Assembly (NCBI GenBank): GCA_043810595.1
Contig: JBDRNX010000036.1
Span: 1 to 17,129 of the forward strand
Length of the DNA: 17,129 nt
Reading direction: 5' to 3'
From: JAWABC01 sp043810595
GTDB lineage: Archaea; Nanobdellota; Nanobdellia; SCGC-AAA011-G17; VGLX01
Shown here: one piece after another, positions 11,921 through 17,129 of the stretch
Position numbering within the stretch: position 1 is the stretch's first letter
Layout of the letters: the number at the start of each line of letters is the position of its first letter
The notes under the pieces: generated by a model
Database searches by the model: none
Told to the model about the DNA's origin: nothing
What the model saw: the letters and a program-made list of their open reading frames with translations, nothing else
Program-made: the position numbers and the translations under genes

Positions 11921-11965
11921 AAATAGTGATGGGTCCAAGGGGATTCGAACCCCCGACCCTCGGCT

Positions 11966-11999
11966 GTCCTAAAAATCCTTGTTGTACCAAGGGTTGCCT
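11966..11999 (-). other. Canonical anticodon-loop intron (37/38) of tRNA-Ile
   Basis: 34 nt between A37 and A38. BHB: central helix CUUA/UAGG (4 bp, one G-U), bulges UAA and ACA of 3 nt each, outer helix is the anticodon stem. The inner part has weak pairing next to the bulge and a CCUUG/CAAGG hairpin further in. Cutting after the second base of each bulge gives a normal 7-nt anticodon loop. Confidence 0.88.
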
Positions 12000-12018
12000 T
12001 ATAAGACCGATGCTCTAA

Positions 12019-12039
12019 TTGCCTGATACTTTAGTACCT
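12019..12039 (-). other. Non-canonical D-loop intron of tRNA-Ile
   Basis: 21 nt directly after G18-G19. BHB elements: central helix GCCU/AGGC, 3-nt bulges GGA and AAU, inner helix GGUAC/GUAUC with UAAA loop. The outer helix is only the D stem with imperfect pairing next to the bulge. Removal restores the standard loop AGCCTGGTTA. Confidence 0.87.
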
Positions 12040-12083
12040 CCAGGCTGAGCTATGGACCCATAAAAGTTTTTACCTAAAACTTT

Positions 12084-12093
12084 GTATTTAAAG
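12084..12093 (-). promoter_or_regulatory. TATA box of tRNA-Ile
   Basis: Minus-strand CTTTAAATAC centred about 29 bp before the tRNA 5' end, the same distance as for tRNA-Glu. Confidence 0.6.
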
Positions 12094-12111
12094 CTTTCGA
12101 ATGATTTATCT

Positions 12112-12804
12112 TTAACATTTTTTTGTGAATCTTTTTCTTGTGAAAAAGAAAACTATGAGGCTTATCAGCAGTAAGAAAACTAATCCTAACCCGAATATGA
12201 TTGTTTTTTGTCCTATGCCTGATTGGTATAGTGTCGCGCCAAAATAGTTGTGCAGGAACAGGTTTGGTATGAATGCTATTACAGGTATGATTATGAACTT
12301 TTTCCAGTCCATGTTGCTCATGCCTGTTACAAACGTTACTGTATCGGCAGGGAATATCGGTATCAGGTATGCCACCCACAACACTATCTTCCCGCCCTGC
12401 TGGAAAAAGCAGTCGTAGTAATCAAGTTTTTCTTTCTTAACCAGCCTTTCCACTATCGGTCTTCCGAATCTTCGTGATATGAAAAAGGCTATTGTTGTTC
12501 CGATTATTTGTCCAACGTATGAAAAGATTGTTCCCCACAAAGTCCCGAATGCGTATCCAGCCGCTACATAGAGTAGCGCACCTGGCACAGGTGCTACTAT
12601 CACCTCCAGGATTATCAGAGTTATTACAACTAAAGGCCCGAGCGGGCCTAAGTTTCTTATCTGTTCTGCTGCAGCCCCAGGTGATTCGAACGTTCTTTGT
12701 ATGTAGAATAACAACACCCCTATTAAGGTTAGGATTATGAGTATCACTACTGCATTTATTATCAGTTCTTTTTTTGGTATGTTTCGTAGGTTGAATCCTC
12801 TCAT
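12112..12804 (-). CDS. TVP38/TMEM64 (VTT domain) membrane protein
   Basis: A 230-residue integral membrane protein of the DedA/VTT superfamily. After an N-terminal helix (about 14-34) comes the VTT core: ILEVIVAPVPGALLYVAAGYAFGTLWG (about 65-91), then GQIIGTTIAFFISRRFGRPIVERLV (98-122), the re-entrant-like IPIFPADTVTFVTGMSNM (about 147-164), and two further helices before a basic end (TRKRFTKKC). Members are linked to lipid scrambling or transport, or to small-molecule transport; the substrate here is unknown. It is monocistronic, with a TATA box at 12825-12834. The family call is firm. Confidence 0.92.
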   Translation of the reverse strand: MRGFNLRNIPKKELIINAVVILIILTLIGVLLFYIQRTFESPGAAAEQIRNLGPLGPLVVITLIILEVIVAPVPGALLYVAAGYAFGTLWGTIFSYVGQIIGTTIAFFISRRFGRPIVERLVKKEKLDYYDCFFQQGGKIVLWVAYLIPIFPADTVTFVTGMSNMDWKKFIIIPVIAFIPNLFLHNYFGATLYQSGIGQKTIIFGLGLVFLLLISLIVFFFTRKRFTKKC

Positions 12805-12824
12805 AAGTATTTGTTGTTTTGTAA

Positions 12825-12834
12825 ACTATTTAAC
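12825..12834 (-). promoter_or_regulatory. TATA box of the VTT gene
   Basis: Minus-strand GTTAAATAGT centred about 26 bp before ATG 12804; leaderless spacing. Confidence 0.6.
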
Positions 12835-12857
12835 ATTTTGGTTTGAGTAATGAAAAG

Positions 12858-12867
12858 TTATTTATAC
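12858..12867 (+). promoter_or_regulatory. TATA box of the DUF429-ychF operon
   Basis: TTATTTATAC, centred about 27 bp before ATG 12890. Confidence 0.6.
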
Positions 12868-12889
12868 CTCCCTCCCTGTTTAGTACTCG

Positions 12890-13525
12890 ATGAAAATTAT
12901 AGGCATTGATTTGGCGGGGGTTGAGAAAAAAACTACGGGTTTTGCGGTTCTTGAAAACGGTATGAACGTCAGAACCAAGCCCTTGCACACGGATGAGGAG
13001 ATCATTGAGGCTACACTTAAGGAGAAGGCTAAGCTTATTACGATTGATGCGCCTTTAGGTTTTCCAAAAGGTCGTTGCTGTATTGAGTATAATTGTAAGT
13101 GTGTTAAGTTTGGTTATACTCGTGAGTGTGAGAGGCAGCTTTACAAGATGGGCATCCGTGTTTTTCCCTGCGGCTTTGCTGGCATGCAGAAGTTGACAAA
13201 GCGTGGCATTAAGTTGAGGAAGTTTTTTGAGAAAAAGGGTTTGAAGGTTATCGAGACCTATCCCGGAAGCGCACAGGACCTTCTTGGTATCCCAAGAAAG
13301 GGTGATGACCACATGCCTTTGAAGAAAGCTCTCATGAAGTACGGCTTCAAGGGTGATGTGTCAAGGAGGGACATAACTCATGATGAGCTTGATGCTATAA
13401 CCTCTGCTCTTGTTGGTAAGCTTTATTTGGAAGGTAAGACTCTTGCCTTAGGCTTGGAAGAAGAATCACAGATAATTACAGCCCTTCCGAAGAATCAGTC
13501 TAGTTTGAAGGTGTTTTCGAAATGA
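12890..13525 (+). CDS. DUF429 family predicted RNase H-fold nuclease
   Basis: A 211-residue protein with the acidic residue pattern of the DUF429 predicted nucleases: GIDLAG (5-10), TIDAPLGFPKG (51-61), RECERQLYKMGIRVFP (78-93), ETYPGSAQDLLG (122-133) and THDELDAITSALVG (163-176). Asp7, Asp53, Glu122 and Asp166/168 could form the metal site. A CxxxxNCKC cysteine motif (64-71) sits in the middle. Its stop overlaps the ychF start by 4 nt (ATGA), so they are translationally coupled. No experimental role is known to me for the family; the coupling hints at RNA or ribosome work (inference). Confidence 0.9.
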   Translation: MKIIGIDLAGVEKKTTGFAVLENGMNVRTKPLHTDEEIIEATLKEKAKLITIDAPLGFPKGRCCIEYNCKCVKFGYTRECERQLYKMGIRVFPCGFAGMQKLTKRGIKLRKFFEKKGLKVIETYPGSAQDLLGIPRKGDDHMPLKKALMKYGFKGDVSRRDITHDELDAITSALVGKLYLEGKTLALGLEEESQIITALPKNQSSLKVFSK

Positions 13526-14715
13526 TTATAGGTCTCGTAGGAAAACCAAATTGCGGTAAGAGTACTTTTTTCAAGGCTGCTACTTTGGCCGATGTTGAAA
13601 TAGCTAATTATCCCTTCACGACCATTGAAAAGAATGATGGTGTTGGTTTCGTCAGCGTTGATTGCGTTGATAATTTTTTTAACGTCCAGTGTAATCCGAA
13701 GTTTGGTTTTTGTGTTAAACACAAGCGTTTCATTCCTGTGCAAATGATTGATGTTGCTGGCTTGGTTCCAGATGCTCATCTTGGTAAAGGTAGAGGCAAC
13801 CAGTTTCTTGATGACTTAAGGCAGGCCGATGTTTTGATTCACATAGTGGATGTTTCGGGTTCTGTTAACGAGCACGGCGAGCCTGTTGACCCTGGTTCTT
13901 ACGATCCGGCTAACGATGTCAGGTTTTTGGAAGTTGAGCTTGATATGTGGTATTTCCAGATTATAAAGAAGGGGTGGGAAAGATTCTCCAGACAGATCGT
14001 CCAGGAAAGGGCTGATGTCGTTAAGGCCCTTGCCAAGCAGCTTTCCGGTTTGAAAGTCACCGAGGAGCATGTTTTGACAGCATTCAGAGAGCTTAATCTT
14101 CCAATGGATGTTCTTTCTTTGAACGATGATCATCTTAAGGCTTTGGCCTCAGAACTTCGGCAGGTTACCAAGCCCATGATTATCGCTGCTAACAAGCTTG
14201 ACATAGCAAGTTCTGATGCTAACCTTGAGCGTTTGACAAAGCAGTTCCCTCAGTATAAAATTATTGGTTGTTCTGCTGATTTCGAGCTTGCTCTGAAGGA
14301 GGCTGCGAAGAATAAGCTCATTCAGTACATTCCAGGAAGTTCTTCTTTCACTATACTTAACGAGTCTAATCTTTCGCAGAAGCAGAGGGATGCTCTTAAT
14401 TTCATCCAGCTTTTCCTTAACAGGAATAGTGGTACAGGTGTTCAGAAAATTTTGAACTACGCTGTTTTTGATTTGCTTAATTACATTGCTGTTTATCCTG
14501 TTGCTAACTCAAGGCTTACCGATAAGGAGAACAGGATTCTGCCTGACTGTTTGCTTGTTCCTAAGAATACGACCGCTTTGGATTTTGCTTTCAGGGTTCA
14601 CACCGAAATAGGCAGCAACTTTATCAGAGCGGTTGACCTGAAAACCAAAAAGGTTGTTGGAAAAGATCATAAGCTTCAGCACTCTGACGTTATCGAGATT
14701 GTTAGTTCTAGGTAA
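13522..14715 (+). CDS. ychF: YchF/Obg-family GTPase with C-terminal TGS domain
   Basis: Archaeal YchF-like (OLA1-related) NTPase, 397 residues, near the family's usual length. Visible: G1 GKPNCGKST (7-15), switch-I region YPFTTIEKN (30-38), G3 DVAGLV (77-82), G4 NKLD (224-227), a long helical insert (about 135-215) and a TGS domain at the C-terminus (about 318-397, with TALDFAFRVHTEIGSNFIRA). YchF homologues bind ribosomes and can hydrolyse ATP or GTP. The upstream DUF429 gene overlaps it by 4 nt; AAGGTG (13507-13512) inside that gene is a likely SD. The TGS domain is of the same kind as that in the Rel protein at the start of the window. Confidence 0.94.
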   Translation: MIIGLVGKPNCGKSTFFKAATLADVEIANYPFTTIEKNDGVGFVSVDCVDNFFNVQCNPKFGFCVKHKRFIPVQMIDVAGLVPDAHLGKGRGNQFLDDLRQADVLIHIVDVSGSVNEHGEPVDPGSYDPANDVRFLEVELDMWYFQIIKKGWERFSRQIVQERADVVKALAKQLSGLKVTEEHVLTAFRELNLPMDVLSLNDDHLKALASELRQVTKPMIIAANKLDIASSDANLERLTKQFPQYKIIGCSADFELALKEAAKNKLIQYIPGSSSFTILNESNLSQKQRDALNFIQLFLNRNSGTGVQKILNYAVFDLLNYIAVYPVANSRLTDKENRILPDCLLVPKNTTALDFAFRVHTEIGSNFIRAVDLKTKKVVGKDHKLQHSDVIEIVSSR

Positions 14716-14776
14716 CTACAACTTTTGCTTTCATGGACGGGTTTATTCCGCATATGTAATTTTTTGTAACCAATAG

Positions 14777-14786
14777 TTTTTTATAC
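14777..14786 (+). promoter_or_regulatory. TATA box of the nucleotidyltransferase operon
   Basis: TTTTTTATAC centred 26 bp before ATG 14808; it rules out the alternative TTG at 14790. Confidence 0.65.
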
Positions 14787-14807
14787 ATCTTGTTTCTCAC
14801 CTCTGCC

Positions 14808-15512
14808 ATGACTATCGATACTGCTGTGATCATTGCAGGCGGTGAGGGTGTGAGGCTTAGGCCTCTTACTCTGCACACTCCTAAGGCTTTGATCGATATT
14901 AACGGTAAGACTTTAACTGAGCACGTTTTGGATATCCTGGCCAAGTATAAGGTGGGGAACGTAGTTCTGGGTTTGGGTTATCTTGCTGGTAAGGTTAGGG
15001 ATTATTTCGGTGATGGCTCACGGTTTAATTTTAACATTTCCTACACAGTTGAGGAGAAGCCTATGGGCACTGCAGGCCCTTTGATTCTTCTTCCTAAGTT
15101 TGATTCTACTTTTTTTATGATTAACGGTGATAATCTTTTTGATCTTGATTTGAGTGATATGTACGCGTTCCACAAAAAGAATAACGCTACAGCAACTATC
15201 GCTCTGACCTCTGTTGAAGATACGAGTCAATTCGGTGTTGTTGCCATGGACGGTTGTAAAATTCTGAAGTTTGTTGAGAAGCCCAAGTTTGAAGAGGCTC
15301 CTTCTAATTTGATCAGCTCCGGTTATTACATCTTGGAGCCAGAGATTTGTGACATGGTTAAGGGCAAGAGTTTTGCTATGTTGGAAAAAGATGTTTTTCC
15401 AAAACTAGCTAGTGAAGGTAAGTTGTTTGGTTACAAGTGTGACGGCTTGTGGTTTGACACGGGCACATTTGAAAGGCTCGAATCTATTAGGGCTTACTGG
15501 AAGGGTGTTTGA
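14808..15512 (+). CDS. Sugar-phosphate nucleotidyltransferase
   Basis: A 234-residue single-domain enzyme of the NTP_transferase family (RmlA/GlmU-N/mannose-1-phosphate guanylyltransferase type), transferring a nucleotide to a sugar 1-phosphate to make an NDP-sugar. Visible: AGGEGVRLRPLT (10-21), the P-loop-like signature where Val replaces the usual Thr of GxGTRLRPLT; PKALIDING (25-33); EEKPMGTAGPL (82-92); metal-binding NGD (106-108); FVEKP (about 153); and GLWFDTGTFERL near the end. It lacks the C-terminal left-handed beta helix of acyl/acetyltransferase fusions. It is followed after 1 nt by the CYTH gene. The sugar is not predictable. Confidence 0.9.
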   Translation: MTIDTAVIIAGGEGVRLRPLTLHTPKALIDINGKTLTEHVLDILAKYKVGNVVLGLGYLAGKVRDYFGDGSRFNFNISYTVEEKPMGTAGPLILLPKFDSTFFMINGDNLFDLDLSDMYAFHKKNNATATIALTSVEDTSQFGVVAMDGCKILKFVEKPKFEEAPSNLISSGYYILEPEICDMVKGKSFAMLEKDVFPKLASEGKLFGYKCDGLWFDTGTFERLESIRAYWKGV

Positions 15513-15513
15513 G

Positions 15514-16032
15514 ATGGAAATTGTTGAGATTAAAGCCAAGTACGAAAACCATGATTACATCAAAGGTATCTTTAAGAAGCTTAGTGCTTCTTTTAAGGGT
15601 ATAGACAATCAGATAGATACTTATTTCAAAGTTCGTCGTGGCAGGTTAAAGTTGAGGGAAGGTAATATAGAAAATTATCTTATTTACTATGAGCGTAAGG
15701 AAACTAAGGACATAAAGCGAAGTAATGTTATTCTTGATAAAGTAAATCCAAATTCTAATCTGAAGAAAATTCTCATGAAGATCTCAGATCCTTTAGTTGT
15801 TGTTTACAAGCGTCGTGAGATTTATTATATTAATAACGTTAAGTTCCATCTTGATACCGTAAATAATTTGGGAAGATTTGTAGAGATAGAGGCTCGGGAT
15901 GAGCACGATTTAATACCACAAAATAAGTTATTTAATCAAGTTAGACACTATATGAAACTTTTTGATATAGACCAAAAAGATTTTATAGATGCTTCTTATG
16001 CCGACCTGCTGCTTCAGCAACTCAAGGCGTAG
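15514..16032 (+). CDS. CYTH-domain protein (CyaB/thiamine-triphosphatase-like)
   Basis: CYTH proteins form a triphosphate tunnel that binds organic or inorganic triphosphates with divalent metal. In this 172-residue protein: VEIKAKY (4-10), QIDTYFKV (33-40), RRGRLKLRE (41-49), YYERKE (58-63), VVYKRREIYYI (96-106), FHLDTVNNLGRFVEIEA (111-127), all in the expected order. The leading ExExK motif is incomplete: the first Glu is Ile3, with Glu5 and Lys7 present, so catalysis may be altered. ATG 15514 begins 1 nt after the nucleotidyltransferase stop, with GGGTG (15503-15507) as SD; the pair is one operon. Substrate unknown; triphosphate hydrolysis is a fair guess. Confidence 0.88.
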   Translation: MEIVEIKAKYENHDYIKGIFKKLSASFKGIDNQIDTYFKVRRGRLKLREGNIENYLIYYERKETKDIKRSNVILDKVNPNSNLKKILMKISDPLVVVYKRREIYYINNVKFHLDTVNNLGRFVEIEARDEHDLIPQNKLFNQVRHYMKLFDIDQKDFIDASYADLLLQQLKA

Positions 16033-16043
16033 ATTTGGTAAAT

Positions 16044-16052
16044 TATTTAAAC
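16044..16052 (+). promoter_or_regulatory. TATA box of kae1
   Basis: TATTTAAAC centred 26 bp before ATG 16074. It shows that transcription is set to start at exon 1, supporting the intron reading. Confidence 0.7.
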
Positions 16053-16073
16053 CTTTTTCCTTAAGGTTCTTTT

Positions 16074-17068
16074 ATGGATGTTTGTTTAGGTATCGAAAGT
16101 ACAGCTCTAGAGTAATCTGCTGTGATACTTTCGGTGTCGGAATAATGAAGGATAGGGAAGTTTTAGCTAATGTAAAAGATAGTTACACAACTGAGAAGGG
16201 AGGTATAGTTCCTGTTGAGGCTGCAAAACATCACGAGCGCATTTATCAGTCCGTTATTGATTCTGCTTTGCACAACGCTAATATCTCTCTTAATGACATT
16301 TCTCTAGTTTCTTATTCCAGGGGTCCTGGCTTGGCTCCTTGTTTGAGGGTTGGTTTGAACGCTGCCAAGGAGCTTGCAAAGAAGCTCGATGTTCGTCTAA
16401 TCCCAGTAAATCACTGCGTAAGTCATCTTTCCATAGGTAACCTGACTACTAAATCAAAGAACCCTGTTTTTCTTTACGTTTCTGGTGCTAATACCCAGGT
16501 TATTGCTTATGAGGGTGGTAAGTATCGTATTTTCGGTGAAACTTTGGATCAGGGTGTTGGTAATTTTCTTGATGCTTTTGCTCGTTACATCAGCTTAGGT
16601 TTCCCTGGCGGCCCTAAGATTTATGAGTTATCGTTAAAATCAAAAAACCTGATTGAGCTTCCTTATGTCGTAAAGGGTATGGATGTTTCTGTTTCTGGTT
16701 TGTTAACGAATCTGAAGCAGAAGTTTGATTCCAAAAAGTACAGGGTTGAGGACTTGGCTTATTCTGCTCAGGAGACTGTTTTTGCTATGTTGCTTGAGGT
16801 TTCTGAGCGTGCTATGGCTCACTGCAAGAAGAATGAGCTTTTGCTTGGCGGGGGTGTTGCTTGTAACAAGAGGTTGAAGGAGATGGCAAAAATAATGTGT
16901 AAGGAGCGTGATGCTAAATGTTTTATCCCTCCTAATGAGGTACTTGTCGATAATGGAGTCCAAATCAGCTGGCAAGGCATTTTAGAGAAAAAAAATGCCA
17001 TTAAACCAGAGAAAGCTGATATAAGACCTTATGAAAGGACCGATGATGTTGTCGTTAATTGGCTTTGA
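16074..17068 (+). CDS. kae1: Kae1, tRNA t6A threonylcarbamoyltransferase (KEOPS), intron-containing
   Basis: Kae1 is the catalytic subunit of KEOPS and puts threonylcarbamoyl on A37 of ANN-decoding tRNAs. The gene is read as join(16074..16107, 16125..17068), 325 residues, the normal archaeal length for unfused Kae1. Without splicing the first frame stops at 16113 after 13 codons, and the downstream part opens in another frame. Splicing gives GIESTAHTFGVGI (6-18), matching the family N-terminus. Further motifs: metal ligands in NHCVSH (His108, His112), YVSGANTQVI (129-138), LDQGVGNFLDAFAR (152-165), GGVACNKRL (254-262), and DNGVQISWQG with Asp287. The fused Bud32 kinase of some archaea is absent. 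A shorter protein could start at ATG 16145 but would lose the ATP-binding first strand. Confidence 0.93.
16094..16133 (+). other. Bulge-helix-bulge motif with 17-nt intron (16108-16124) in kae1
   Basis: Outer helix CGAAAGUA (16094-16101) with UACUUUCG (16126-16133), 8 Watson-Crick pairs; central helix CAGC (16102-16105) with GCUG (16119-16122), 4 pairs; 3-nt bulges UCU (16106-16108) and UGA (16123-16125) on opposite strands; inner helix AGA/UCU capped by a GUAA tetraloop (16112-16115). Cutting after the second base of each bulge removes 17 nt and joins gct-c to at-act, giving Ala-His-Thr. The in-frame TAA lies in the tetraloop and is removed by splicing. Confidence 0.93.
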
Positions 17069-17072
17069 CAAA

Positions 17073-17081
17073 ATTTATAAG
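17073..17081 (+). promoter_or_regulatory. TATA box of the gene entering at the right edge
   Basis: ATTTATAAG directly after the kae1 stop, centred 27 bp before ATG 17104. Confidence 0.6.
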
Positions 17082-17103
17082 ATTGAAGGTAGTTGGTAAT
17101 ACA

Positions 17104-17129
17104 ATGGTAAAAAAAGTTTTCATAGTTCA
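17104..17129 (+). CDS. Start of an unidentified gene, 3' partial
   Basis: Only MVKKVFIV is visible before the window ends. The TATA box 27 bp upstream makes a leaderless start credible. A short basic residue pair followed by a hydrophobic strand is all that can be said; the product is not identifiable. Confidence 0.55.

Larger units (their letters stand above)
11930..12059 (-). tRNA. tRNA-Ile (anticodon UAU) with two introns
   Basis: After removing introns at 12019-12039 and 11966-11999, a perfect 75-nt tRNA results: acceptor GGGTCCA/TGGACCC with discriminator A, D stem GCTC/GAGC with loop AGCCTGGTTA, anticodon stem TCGGT/GCCGA around loop CTTATAA, variable loop GGGTC, T arm GGGGG-TTCGAAT-CCCCT. 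CCA not encoded. Positions 34-36 are U-A-U (12001-12003). The body resembles archaeal tRNA-Ile2, which normally has CAU with agmatidine at C34; here the base itself is U. A TATA box lies at 12084-12093. Confidence 0.92.

Noticed and set aside
11930..12059. tRNA-Met or tRNA-Ile2 with CAU anticodon
   Set aside because: The only intron placement consistent with 3-nt bulges gives loop CTTATAA, so position 34 is U, not C.
15989..17068. Kae1 read as one continuous frame starting at 15989, upstream of the TATA box
   Set aside because: It would start inside the CYTH gene and add unrelated residues; the TATA box, ATG 16074 and family N-terminus demand exon 1 in another frame.
16074..17068. kae1 as a frameshifted pseudogene
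   Set aside because: Kae1 is normally essential, all downstream motifs are intact, and a precise BHB with the right intron length explains the break.

Overview
The window is a piece of an archaeal chromosome, most likely from a small-genome DPANN lineage (Woesearchaeota/Pacearchaeota type; the exact placement is inference). Support for Archaea: Kae1, an AK6/Fap7-type adenylate kinase, DUF357 and a YchF-like GTPase with a C-terminal TGS domain; TATA boxes centred about 25-29 bp before the ATG of most operon-leading genes (leaderless pattern); Shine-Dalgarno motifs mainly in front of operon-internal genes; tRNA genes without encoded CCA; and bulge-helix-bulge (BHB) introns.

Layout. 3-1853: a long RelA/SpoT homologue, unusual for an archaeon, truncated by the window edge. 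1884-3001: two membrane-anchored Cys-rich surface proteins. 3033-4298: an asparagine-synthetase-like enzyme without the N-terminal glutaminase cysteine. 4261-5499 (minus): a compact four-gene operon (85-aa membrane protein, 71-aa acidic-tailed protein, DUF357, AK6). 5567-8534: an accessory island between four direct copies of the 3' end of tRNA-Glu; it is split into three segments holding orphan genes and a cold-shock protein, with A-ending codon use unlike the neighbours. 8522-8596 (minus): intact tRNA-Glu(UUC). 8710-11462: a 45-aa zinc ribbon, a P-loop-less RecA/KaiC-like protein, a 3-TM protein, DUF1003, a 7-TM protein and a winged-helix protein, plus a 46-aa Arg-rich protein on the other strand. 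11528-11920: an orphan. 11930-12059 (minus): tRNA-Ile(UAU) with two introns. 12112-12804 (minus): a TVP38/VTT membrane protein. 12890-14715: DUF429 nuclease-like protein overlapping YchF. 14808-16032: sugar nucleotidyltransferase plus CYTH protein. 16074-17068: Kae1. 17104 to the edge: start of another gene.

Main discoveries. (1) kae1 appears broken, with a stop after 13 codons, but removing 17 nt at a textbook BHB motif restores the family signature STAHTFGVG exactly, so it is best read as a protein-coding gene with a minimal archaeal intron. (2) tRNA-Ile carries a canonical 37/38 intron and a D-loop intron and has a genome-encoded UAU anticodon. (3) The tRNA-Glu-flanked island looks like a stack of small integrated cassettes with no recombinase of its own; its largest segment also has 11-bp inverted arms and a duplicated 93-bp hairpin-bearing repeat around csp.

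Functional links are mostly house-keeping: Kae1 makes t6A at A37 of ANN-decoding tRNAs such as the tRNA-Ile here, AK6 matures ribosomes, and YchF binds ribosomes. The Rel protein could add a (p)ppGpp layer. The membrane/winged-helix cluster at 8863-11462 looks like an uncharacterised membrane-signalling set.
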